Source: Bacteroidota bacterium (GTDB lineage: Bacteria; Bacteroidota; Bacteroidia; Flavobacteriales; Weeksellaceae). Taken from it: a stretch of 44,480 nucleotides of DNA. Shown piece by piece: positions 1 through 6,674 of the stretch. Location: positions 1 to 44,480 of the forward strand of contig JAEWYW010000019.1 in NCBI GenBank assembly GCA_023458535.1. The letters run 5' to 3'. Made by a program: the position numbers and the translations under genes. The notes under the pieces were generated by a model. The model saw nothing but the letters and a program-made list of their open reading frames with translations, ran no database searches and was not told where the DNA came from. Position 1 is the first letter of the stretch; every line of letters starts with the position of its first letter.

Positions 1-209
1 TCTTTTTTACTTTCTTCTATTAAATGACCAGAATTCTCCAATATGGAAGTTAAAAATTCATCATTTTCATAATCTTTCGGATTTTCTATTTTTCCTTTAA
101 AACTTATTTTTTGATTGCCATTAAAAGGATAAAACTCAACCACTTTTTCTGTTCCATTTTTCTGTATGGTAAAAAGCTTTTCATTAAAGGGAAATTTAAA
201 ATAGATCAT
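1..209 (-). CDS. menF: Chorismate-binding enzyme, probable isochorismate synthase (N-terminal 69 residues, runs off the window)
   Basis: The minus-strand frame opens with ATG at 209, begins MIYFKFPFNEKLFT and has no stop down to the window edge, so only the first 69 residues are present. The chorismate-binding core that would prove the family lies outside. The call rests on the N-terminus, which resembles flavobacterial isochorismate synthases as I remember them, and on the neighbour: the next gene upstream is a MenI-like thioesterase. Both would act in menaquinone synthesis (chorismate to isochorismate, and hydrolysis of DHNA-CoA). It has its own flavobacterial promoter (275-305) and is separated from menI by a terminator, so it is probably a separate transcript. 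An aminodeoxychorismate synthase component cannot be excluded. Confidence 0.5.
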   Translation of the reverse strand, partial: MIYFKFPFNEKLFTIQKNGTEKVVEFYPFNGNQKISFKGKIENPKDYENDEFLTSILENSGHLIEESKK

Positions 210-274
210 CAAAAAAATATTTGTATATCGAGGTTTAAAAAGAATGCAACAATCCCAACTTTACTCTCGTATCA

Positions 275-305
275 CAAATGTAGCATTGCTGGTTTACATT
301 TCAAA
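275..305 (-). promoter_or_regulatory. Bacteroidetes-type promoter of the menF-like gene
   Basis: On the minus strand TTTG (305-302) is followed after 19 bp by TACATTTG (282-275). This matches the Bacteroidetes consensus TTTG, 19-21 bp, TAnnTTTG. It would give a leader of roughly 60 nt before the ATG at 209. Confidence 0.6.
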
Positions 306-326
306 ATTGAAGAGTCATTAAAACAA

Positions 327-350
327 AAAGACTCAAAAAAATGAGTCTTT
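327..350 (-). terminator. Rho-independent terminator of the plsC-menI transcript
   Basis: AAAGACTCA (327-335) and TGAGTCTTT (342-350) form a 9-bp stem with a 6-nt loop. On the minus strand the stem is followed by a T-rich run, just downstream of the menI stop codon. Confidence 0.65.
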
Positions 351-367
351 ATATTTATTACAATCTA

Positions 368-796
368 TTATTGATGAATAGGTATGATGTTATTCGTCAT
401 CGTGGTGTGATTGATGAGCTTGCCTTTTTCATCACGAATTTCGATCTGCGAAACGTGCATGGTATTTCCTTTTCGGATGAACGTTGCAGTTCCTGTAACT
501 ATTCCGTCTTTTTTGCTTCTTAAATGATTGGAATTGATGTTGGTTCCCACAGGATAAAATTTTTCTGAATCTACATTAATGTATGACAAGCTAGAACCTA
601 AAGTTTCAGCCAAAACACAACTGGCACCGCCATGTAAAATTCCGTATGGTTGATGAACTTTTGGCTGTACGGGCATGGTTGCGGTAAGAGAATCTTCGCT
701 TACATCTGTAAATGTAATATCTAAAAATGTCGCCATCGATTCTTTTCTCCAACTGTTCAGATAATCGAGTATTTCTTGTTTTTTTTGAATGTCCAT
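368..796 (-). CDS. menI: Hotdog-fold thioesterase, probable 1,4-dihydroxy-2-naphthoyl-CoA hydrolase
   Basis: A 142-residue PaaI/YdiI-type thioesterase with one hotdog domain. The signature HQPYGILHGGASCVLAE (residues 48-64) matches the YdiI/MenI active site, with Gln49, His55 and the catalytic Glu64 all in place; the length is normal for the family. It would release DHNA from its CoA ester in cytoplasmic menaquinone synthesis. The neighbouring chorismate-binding gene supports this role over other acyl-CoA substrates, but PaaI-family specificity cannot be read from sequence with certainty. The ATG at 796 starts 49 bp after the plsC-like stop, so it is probably co-transcribed with that gene, and a clear terminator follows. 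Confidence 0.75.
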   Translation of the reverse strand: MDIQKKQEILDYLNSWRKESMATFLDITFTDVSEDSLTATMPVQPKVHQPYGILHGGASCVLAETLGSSLSYINVDSEKFYPVGTNINSNHLRSKKDGIVTGTATFIRKGNTMHVSQIEIRDEKGKLINHTTMTNNIIPIHQ

Positions 797-845
797 TTTT
801 TATATTTAAATTATCAATTTTCCAGCCAGCCTACCTTTCAAATCA

Positions 846-1418
846 TTAATATATTTTGGGATTCCAATTGGCTGGAATTTTAGGCTGGATATCATTTTTA
901 ATATAATAATTCTCAATTTCCTCCATAATTTCTTCAAAAGGAACAGATGCAATTCTTTCATAAGGAATGGTATATCCCAAATACACAATTTTTCTTTTGA
1001 AATCACCTGCTGCCAATACAATTGGGACTTTTGCCGCCATTGCCATGTGGTAGAAACCTTTTCTCCATTTGGGTACCCAACTCCTTGTACCCTCTGGGGT
1101 AATTACCAAACTGAAATCTTCTTTTTCAAACTGTTTTGCTACAAAATTCACGAGGTCGTTTTTCTGACTTCTATCGATGCCAATTCCTCCCAAACCTTTT
1201 ACCAATGGTCCATACCAAGCTTTGGTGTGTGCATCTTTGATGATAATTTTAAGAGGTTTTTCCAAGCTCCAATAGGAGAGGTTTCCCAGTATGTATTCCA
1301 TATTGTGGGTATGTGGTGCTACTACAAGTATGCATCTGTTCAGAACATTCACATCGCCCTGCAGAACCACTTTCCAGCCGAGTAGTTTTAAGATAGCTTT
1401 TCCGAGGAATTTTTTCAT
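846..1418 (-). CDS. 1-acylglycerol-3-phosphate acyltransferase family protein (PlsC-like)
   Basis: A 190-residue lysophospholipid acyltransferase of the short Bacteroidota type. Block III PEGTRSW (108-114) binds the phosphate of the acceptor. Block I reads APHTHNMEY (34-42), so the catalytic HX4D motif is HX4E here (His36, Glu41), a substitution worth checking. The reaction would be acyl transfer to a lysophospholipid or related lipid at the inner membrane. I chose ATG 1418 (MKKFLGKAILKLLGW) because the frame extends upstream only through a TTG at 1439 that overlaps the preceding terminator's T-run. It is the first gene of a likely plsC-menI transcript. The family also contains acyltransferases for other lipids. 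Confidence 0.75.
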   Translation of the reverse strand: MKKFLGKAILKLLGWKVVLQGDVNVLNRCILVVAPHTHNMEYILGNLSYWSLEKPLKIIIKDAHTKAWYGPLVKGLGGIGIDRSQKNDLVNFVAKQFEKEDFSLVITPEGTRSWVPKWRKGFYHMAMAAKVPIVLAAGDFKRKIVYLGYTIPYERIASVPFEEIMEEIENYYIKNDIQPKIPANWNPKIY

Positions 1419-1440
1419 TGATGGTTGATTATTAAACAAA

Positions 1441-1469
1441 AGAGTATAACCAACATTTGGTTATACTCT
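1441..1469 (-). terminator. Strong terminator hairpin after the small-peptide ORF
   Basis: AGAGTATAACCAA (1441-1453) and TTGGTTATACTCT (1457-1469) pair perfectly over 13 bp with a 3-nt loop. On the minus strand the hairpin is followed by TTTGTTTAAT. It lies downstream of the 20-codon ORF at 1496-1558 and upstream of the plsC-like gene, so it ends a transcript arriving from the right. Confidence 0.6.
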
Positions 1470-1495
1470 ACAAATATATTGAAATAATATAGCTC

Positions 1496-1558
1496 TTAAA
1501 ATAATCTGCTAACGAAATCGATAACTTTTACAGCGATTTCTACTATAACTTGTACCAT
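1496..1558 (-). CDS. Candidate 20-residue amphipathic peptide
   Basis: This small minus-strand ORF starts with ATG at 1558 and stops with TAA at 1496. The peptide begins MVQVIVEIAV and ends VIDFVSRLF. Val, Ile and Phe alternate with single charged residues (Glu7, Lys11, Asp14, Arg18), which on a helix gives one hydrophobic and one charged face, as in short membrane-active peptides. No Shine-Dalgarno is seen, which is normal here. A 13-bp terminator begins about 27 nt after the stop, which supports a real short transcript. I do not recognise the family. Alternatives are a non-coding RNA or chance. It lies downstream of the PadR/PspC pair in the same direction. Confidence 0.4.
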   Translation of the reverse strand: MVQVIVEIAVKVIDFVSRLF

Positions 1559-1608
1559 GATTGTGTGTTTTTTAAATTTTAAGTGTTCAGAATAATTTTT
1601 ATACGAAT

Positions 1609-1728
1609 TTAAGAAATTTCATTCACATATGTAATTTTTTCGTAAAATATTTTCATGTGATTGATAATTTTTCTTAAAATGTCGGTCAATCGCTTGTTGA
1701 AAGGCCGTTGCCAAAGTCTCGGAAGCAT
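1609..1728 (-). CDS. Small ORF of unknown function (39 residues)
   Basis: A minus-strand ORF starts with ATG at 1728 and stops at 1609. The product is basic (starts MLPRLWQRPFNKRLTDIL, ends YVNEIS). It lies in the 379-bp spacer 1419-1797, between the PspC-type gene and the small peptide ORF. No promoter or ribosome-binding signal decides in its favour. The same DNA holds inverted repeats: CTTGTTG 1693-1699 with CAACAAG 1734-1740, and AGGCGA 1745-1750 with TCGCCT 1772-1777. These could instead mean a structured RNA or a weak terminator of the PspC-type gene. I do not recognise a family. Confidence 0.2.
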   Translation of the reverse strand: MLPRLWQRPFNKRLTDILRKIINHMKIFYEKITYVNEIS

Positions 1729-1797
1729 TTGAGCAACAAGTGAAAGGCGAAGAAAATATAGTTATGTTGCATCGCCTCTCAACTTATCCACTCTCTT

Positions 1798-3513
1798 TTA
1801 TTTATTTGAATTGATGGAAACTTCTTCTTTACCGCTCTTTACTTCAATCTTAAAATTTTTAGATTTCCCTGGGTTGATAGAATCTTTGATAATTTTCTCT
1901 CCTACTTCCTTAGGATATTTTTTACCGTTAATGATAATGCTGTCTTTCAGGTTGTTATTGTAAACGATCGTGTTGCCATTGGATTGAATAGAAACACTTT
2001 CGTCTTCATCATCATAATCCACGTCACCTTGGTTATTTTGGTTGTTATTATTATCGGTTTTACTATTATCATTAATATATATTCCGTACTCGCTTTGTTT
2101 GATGATGGTGGCGTTTTTTGGAACAACTAGTTCGTACTCCACTCGATATCTTCTAAATCTGTGCTCATAAGGATAAGTATAATAATTAGGAACCAAAACT
2201 CTGTTGCCCTGTATCTCCACTGGAATCTGCATTCTCAAGGCTTGGTTATATCCATCTGCATCTTTTTTAACGATTAAATAAGGAGCTTTCACATCTTTTC
2301 TGGTAATATCTACATCTGGATAATCTCTTTTATAAATGGTTTTGCCGTCTGAGTAAATATCATTCCAGTAAGATTTAAAAGTGTTTGGAATAGTAACCTT
2401 TTTCACATCAACGTATAGAGTATCATTAGGCGCTGTAATCGCTATATTGTCACTCTCCTCGTTATGGCCATTGTACATCGTACCTTGTCTAACTGCGGTT
2501 GCGGCTACTATACCTACCAGAACCAACCATACCAGAACTAATCCACCAAAAACATAACCTGTATATTTTAATTTTGTCTGAGGAGAAAGTAGCTTAATGG
2601 CTATAAAACTGAATAACAAAGCTGGAATGAAAGTACTTAGGAACATAAAAGCTACAATTACGTATTCCATATTTTGATCTTTAAGGTAGAAGCCTACGTT
2701 CCCCATAAAATCGATCTCACCCATATTGCCGATGAAGCCAAATAGTGTGAAAGAACCTATCAACATAGAAATACCCATGAGTGCGAACAAACCACCCAAC
2801 ACATAACGGATGAGGTTCCAAATTCCGCTTCCCGCTTTGTTGATGTAAGGCTTATTTTCAATATAAATTTCACCAACTCTTTGTGAAGATTCATTTGCAA
2901 ATTCAACAATTTTGTTAGACTGATTTTTCAGCGTGTCAAAATTTACGGGCTGACCTTTCATTTTAAGAAAATCAGATGCTGTTTCTGCTTTTGGAAGTAC
3001 GATCCAAAGGATGATGTACAGCAACGCTATTAAACTTGAAGAGATACCGGCACTAAAAATTCCGAAGATGAAAATAGCCAACCAGATTACACGCATTAAA
3101 GTAACATCCAAACCTGTATAGTGAGCTAATCCTGCACAAACACCAGCGATTTTTTGTGAAGAAGGATCTCTGAAAAGCTGTCGAGCTGCTCCTTTCTCAT
3201 AAGATGTCGTTCCCGATTTATTCTTAGTATTTTTCTCAGAATAATAAGCTTCCTCCTGCTCTTCAATAGCTTCTGGTGTACCGATCTGGGCAATTACCCT
3301 TTCCACATCAGCATCATTTACTACTTCTCTTTTTGCTAAGGAATCTTTTAAAATTTCTACTATTCTTATTTCGATATCGTGCATTACTTCTTCTGCCTCT
3401 GTAGCATCAAGCGAGTTTCTAAGAGCAGAGAGGTAATCACTAAGTTTTATGTAAGCATGCTCCTCAATAATGAAAGAGTAGCCTGCAAGTCCTATAGAGA
3501 GTGTTTTGTTCAT
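1798..3513 (-). CDS. PspC-domain membrane sensor protein with HAAS-like N-terminus
   Basis: A 571-residue membrane protein. Residues 20-90 are a helical, acidic segment resembling the HAAS domain, which in other bacteria is coupled to PadR regulators. Residues 112-175 are a PspC domain (KIAGVCAGLAHYTGLDVTLMR, then two hydrophobic helices). More hydrophobic segments follow at about 235-260, 283-308 and 318-340. The C-terminal ~230 residues are polar, with an Asn/Asp-rich linker near 485-510, and are probably extracytoplasmic. The ATG at 3513 lies 11 bp after the stop of the PadR gene, so the two form an operon. The inferred role is envelope-stress sensing that feeds back on PadR control; the substrate or signal is unknown. 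Confidence 0.75.
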   Translation of the reverse strand: MNKTLSIGLAGYSFIIEEHAYIKLSDYLSALRNSLDATEAEEVMHDIEIRIVEILKDSLAKREVVNDADVERVIAQIGTPEAIEEQEEAYYSEKNTKNKSGTTSYEKGAARQLFRDPSSQKIAGVCAGLAHYTGLDVTLMRVIWLAIFIFGIFSAGISSSLIALLYIILWIVLPKAETASDFLKMKGQPVNFDTLKNQSNKIVEFANESSQRVGEIYIENKPYINKAGSGIWNLIRYVLGGLFALMGISMLIGSFTLFGFIGNMGEIDFMGNVGFYLKDQNMEYVIVAFMFLSTFIPALLFSFIAIKLLSPQTKLKYTGYVFGGLVLVWLVLVGIVAATAVRQGTMYNGHNEESDNIAITAPNDTLYVDVKKVTIPNTFKSYWNDIYSDGKTIYKRDYPDVDITRKDVKAPYLIVKKDADGYNQALRMQIPVEIQGNRVLVPNYYTYPYEHRFRRYRVEYELVVPKNATIIKQSEYGIYINDNSKTDNNNNQNNQGDVDYDDEDESVSIQSNGNTIVYNNNLKDSIIINGKKYPKEVGEKIIKDSINPGKSKNFKIEVKSGKEEVSINSNK

Positions 3514-3524
3514 TGTAGTGATTT

Positions 3525-3872
3525 TTAAATGTTGGTGTTAGTGTCTTTACGTTTGGTGATCTGGTTTACAGACTCTGTTAGGTCGTTCCAAGTATTTTGA
3601 AGCTCTGTTAAAAATACTTTTCCTTTATCGGTGATCTGATAATACTTTCTTGGTGGTCCGCTTGTGGATTCTTCCCAGCGGTACGCTAAGAATTCACCAT
3701 TTTTAAGTCGGGTAAGCAGCGGATACAAGGTTCCTTCCACCACATCTAGTTTTCCTTTTTTAAGTTCATCAATAAGGTCAGAAACATACATTTCTTTTTC
3801 GTTAATCAAACTCAAAATGCAGAATTCCAGAATTCCTTTGCGCATTTGCGCTTTTGTGTTTTCCGTGTTCAT
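3525..3872 (-). CDS. PadR-family transcriptional regulator
   Basis: A 115-residue protein with the PadR winged helix: MRKGILEFCILSLINEKEMYVSDLIDEL followed by the VVEGTLYPLLTRLKNGEFLAYRW core (residues 44-66) and the wing GPPRKYYQITDKGK (72-85). Short length without a long C-terminal helix marks the PadR-s2 group. These are dimeric repressors that often control their own operon. It is the first gene of a two-gene operon with a PspC/HAAS membrane protein, the arrangement known for PadR-linked envelope responses. A flavobacterial promoter lies upstream at 3947-3978, leaving a leader of about 70 nt. Confidence 0.85.
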   Translation of the reverse strand: MNTENTKAQMRKGILEFCILSLINEKEMYVSDLIDELKKGKLDVVEGTLYPLLTRLKNGEFLAYRWEESTSGPPRKYYQITDKGKVFLTELQNTWNDLTESVNQITKRKDTNTNI

Positions 3873-3946
3873 TTATTTTGTTAGGCTATTGGTTAATAAA
3901 TATACTTTAATGAGTTGTTAAAAGTTATACCCTTAACTTTACATGA

Positions 3947-3978
3947 CAAAGATATAAATAAAATTTAGTATTATGCAA
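3947..3978 (-). promoter_or_regulatory. Promoter of the padR-pspC operon
   Basis: On the minus strand TTG (3978-3976), 21 bp, then TATCTTTG (3954-3947). The 241-bp divergent spacer (3873-4113) holds this promoter and one for the rightward HD gene; the rest is A/T-rich without other clear signals. Confidence 0.5.
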
Positions 3979-4076
3979 TACAAAGTAGTAAAATATTTTT
4001 AATTTAATATTTAACGTATTGATTTTCAATATTATAATTTTAAGCTTATTTTTTTTATTTTTAATTTTGATTTAAA

Positions 4077-4109
4077 TTTGAAGTCAATACCATGTTTTGG
4101 CTACATTTG
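4077..4109 (+). promoter_or_regulatory. Promoter of the HD-domain gene, possibly leaderless
   Basis: TTTG (4077-4080), 21 bp, TACATTTG (4102-4109). Only 4 nt separate the -7 element from the ATG at 4114, so transcription would start at or next to the start codon. A second -7-like TAAATTTG (4073-4080) lacks a -33 partner. Confidence 0.45.
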
Positions 4110-4113
4110 AAGT

Positions 4114-4707
4114 ATGAAGATTCAGAAAGAAATAGATTTTATTTTAGCAATAGATGCGCTTAAGAATGTGAACCGTAGAAATTTTAATGCGGACGACAAG
4201 CGGAGAGAGAATACGGCAGAACACAGCTGGCAGATAATTGTTTTTGCACAAGTCCTTTTTCCATATGCAAAAGATAAAGATAAAATAGATCTGTTGAGGG
4301 TCATCAGAATGCTTTCTATTCATGATTTGGTTGAGATAGAAGCTGGTGATACTTTTTTGTTTGATGAAAATGCGATGCAGGGTAAATTTGAAAGGGAAAA
4401 GGTTGCTGCCAAAAATATTTTTGGAATTTTAGATGAACCGCTACAATCTGAGTTTTTTAATCTCTGGATAGAGTTTGAGGAAGAAAAAACACCCGATGCC
4501 ATTTTTGCATGCGCAGTGGACAGAATTATGCCTTTTATTTTAAATTCTTATACTTCTGCTAAAAGTTGGACCGAAGCTGGCGTCAGAGAAACTAAAATTC
4601 GTACTATGCTCCAAACCGCCATCTCTCGTGCCTCCCCAGAAATGGGTGAAGCCTTTGAAGAACTTTTGGAAAGAAATATTAATGACGATAAAGTAGCGAA
4701 AAAGTAA
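4114..4707 (+). CDS. HD-domain metal-dependent phosphohydrolase (YfbR/HDDC2-like)
   Basis: A 197-residue HD hydrolase of the 5'-nucleotidase YfbR / HDDC2 type. The HD metal ligands are visible: His37 in RENTAEHSW, His70-Asp71 in SIHDLVEIEAGD, and Asp136 in AVDRIMP; the EIEAGD extension is typical of this subgroup. Relatives dephosphorylate deoxynucleoside 5'-monophosphates, but the substrate here is not proven. The gene stands alone, with its own promoter overlapping the start and a very strong bidirectional terminator directly after the stop. Confidence 0.8.
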   Translation: MKIQKEIDFILAIDALKNVNRRNFNADDKRRENTAEHSWQIIVFAQVLFPYAKDKDKIDLLRVIRMLSIHDLVEIEAGDTFLFDENAMQGKFEREKVAAKNIFGILDEPLQSEFFNLWIEFEEEKTPDAIFACAVDRIMPFILNSYTSAKSWTEAGVRETKIRTMLQTAISRASPEMGEAFEELLERNINDDKVAKK

Positions 4708-4744
4708 CACTACCGCCCGAAACTTCGTTTCGGGCGGTAGTGTT
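4706..4744. terminator. Strong bidirectional terminator between the HD gene and the acyl-CoA synthetase gene
   Basis: AACACTACCGCCCGAAAC (4706-4723) pairs with its exact complement at 4727-4744 (18 bp, 3-nt loop). T-runs follow on the plus strand, and the minus strand also runs into T-rich sequence. Both convergent genes end within a few bases. Confidence 0.85.
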
Positions 4745-4746
4745 TT

Positions 4747-6525
4747 TTATCTCTCAGGATAATGATCGTATAATTTTTTGTAAAGCTCTTTAAAATGCTC
4801 ACGTATCACTTTTCGTTTCAGCTTTAAAGTTGGGGTTAGTAATCCCGCTTCAATGGACCAAACCTCCGGAGTCAGTTCAAATCTCTTAATCTGTTCCCAG
4901 TTTCCTAGGTGTTTATTAATGCCTTCAATCTCCTGTTTTATTCGTGCAATCAAATCTTTATTGTCAGCCATTTCAGCAGGAGTTTTTCCGATGGAAATGT
5001 TTTTTCTTTGTGCCCAATTTTTTGCAAATTCAAAATCAGGTTGTATAAGTGCTGTAGGCATTTTTTCGCCATCACCGATGACAATTATTTGTTCAATAAA
5101 TTTAGACGCTTTTGCAAGGTTTTCTATGGTTTGTGGTGCAATATATTTTCCACCTGAAGTTTTAAACATCTCTTTTTTACGGTCCGTAATCTTCAGAAAA
5201 CCTTCATCATCTATTAATCCTATATCACCAGTTTTAAAATAACCATCTTCTGTAAACGCTTCTTTTGTCTGTTCTTCATTTTTATAATAGCCACCAAAAA
5301 CTGAGCTACCTTTAACTAATATTTCTCCATCATCAGCAATTTTCACATCAGCATTTTTCAAAGGGTGCCCTACTGTTCCAAATTTCATGTGCTTAAAACT
5401 ATTTACCGAAATTACCGGCGAAGTTTCTGTAAGTCCATACCCTTCTAAAATTGGGATTCCTGCTGCATTGAATATTCTGTTTAATCTTGGAGAAAGCGGA
5501 GCAGAGCCCGAAACCAAAGCCAATATATTTCCGCCTAAACCTTCCCGCCACTTTTTGAAAACCAATTTGTCTGCGATCCAACCTTTTATACCTAAATTTT
5601 GTCCCAGTTCATAATTTTCAACCAGAGATAGTGCCCACATGAATATTTTTGTCTTAATTCCTCCAGCATTGGCTCCTGTATTGTAAATTTTATCATATAC
5701 TTTTTCTACAACTCTTGGTACAACCGTCATTAGATGAGGTTTTACTTCTTTGATATTTTCTCCCACCTTTTCTATGCTTTCAGCAAAGTATATTGAAAAA
5801 CCTTGATTCTGATAATAATAAAGAAGCATTCTTTCAAAAACGTGGCACAGAGGCAGGAAACTCATCACTCGCCCAGTTGCCGGATCTATTTTAATTCCCT
5901 CCAAGATAGGAATGGAATTCATAACATTTTCAACAATATTATTGTGGGTAAGCATTACTCCTTTTGGTCGCCCCGTGGTTCCCGAAGTGTAAATTAATGT
6001 TGCAACGTCCTCTGCTTTTATGGTGTTGGATAAATCTTCCACTTCAGACTGTGTACTTTCATCTTCGCCCAAATCAAGAATTTCTTTCCAATTAGGTGCT
6101 CCCTTCACATCTTCGAAAGTGAAAATTCCGTTTAAACTTGCAATTTTAGGCTTTACAGAAGTCAGTTTATCATACAGTTCTTTATCAGAAACAAAACAAT
6201 ATTTAATTTCGGCATTATTAAAAATATATTCGTAATCCTCTTCGCTGATAGTGGGGTATACAGGAACGCTAATGACGCCTATTTGCGACATTCCTACATC
6301 CATTATCGGCCATTCAGTTCTGTTATTATGACTTATTAAACCAATCTTATCACCTGGTTTTATTCCTAATTTTAAAAGTCCACGTGAAATTTTATTGGCC
6401 TGCGTAATATATTGTAATGTTGATGTTTTTACCCAAGTGCCATTTACTTTCATGGCAAAATTGTCATCTTTAGGAAACTTCTTAAGATAACGATGGGCAA
6501 AATCAAATGTTCTTTTTACATTCAT
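4747..6525 (-). CDS. Long-chain fatty acid--CoA ligase (AMP-forming)
   Basis: A 592-residue ANL-superfamily enzyme of the FadD/FAA1 type. The P-loop YTSGTTGRPKGV is at residues 179-190, the A5-type motif GYGLTETSPV lies mid-protein, the hinge KTGDIG..D precedes the ITDRKKE..KTSGGKYIAP motif, and the extended C-terminal domain is that of long-chain enzymes. It activates free fatty acids with ATP and CoA at the inner face of the membrane, feeding beta-oxidation or phospholipid remodelling. The divergent neighbour is an acyl-CoA dehydrogenase, which fits a fatty-acid use region. A possible -7 element, TATTTTTG, lies at 6586-6579 on the minus strand without a clear -33 partner. No symbol is given because bacteria of this group carry several paralogues. 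Confidence 0.9.
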   Translation of the reverse strand: MNVKRTFDFAHRYLKKFPKDDNFAMKVNGTWVKTSTLQYITQANKISRGLLKLGIKPGDKIGLISHNNRTEWPIMDVGMSQIGVISVPVYPTISEEDYEYIFNNAEIKYCFVSDKELYDKLTSVKPKIASLNGIFTFEDVKGAPNWKEILDLGEDESTQSEVEDLSNTIKAEDVATLIYTSGTTGRPKGVMLTHNNIVENVMNSIPILEGIKIDPATGRVMSFLPLCHVFERMLLYYYQNQGFSIYFAESIEKVGENIKEVKPHLMTVVPRVVEKVYDKIYNTGANAGGIKTKIFMWALSLVENYELGQNLGIKGWIADKLVFKKWREGLGGNILALVSGSAPLSPRLNRIFNAAGIPILEGYGLTETSPVISVNSFKHMKFGTVGHPLKNADVKIADDGEILVKGSSVFGGYYKNEEQTKEAFTEDGYFKTGDIGLIDDEGFLKITDRKKEMFKTSGGKYIAPQTIENLAKASKFIEQIIVIGDGEKMPTALIQPDFEFAKNWAQRKNISIGKTPAEMADNKDLIARIKQEIEGINKHLGNWEQIKRFELTPEVWSIEAGLLTPTLKLKRKVIREHFKELYKKLYDHYPER

Positions 6526-6642
6526 ATGCTAAATAATTGACGGAATTTTTAATGATTTTCTAAATATAAGAAATTTTACAAAAATAGAAGCCTAACTTAT
6601 AAATGTCTGCGATATTTTTTTCATGAGTTGTGCTAAAAGTTG

Positions 6643-6650
6643 TAAATTTG
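6643..6650 (+). promoter_or_regulatory. Possible -7 element of the acyl-CoA dehydrogenase promoter
   Basis: TAAATTTG lies 24 bp before the ATG at 6675, which fits a short leader. No TTG is seen at the expected distance upstream, so only half of the promoter is visible. Confidence 0.35.
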
Positions 6651-6674
6651 GAGATTAAATAATTATCAATACTT

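Noticed and set aside
111..344. 77-codon plus-strand ORF at the left edge
   Set aside because: It is antisense to the menF-like gene and its promoter; the minus frame is continuous and protein-like.
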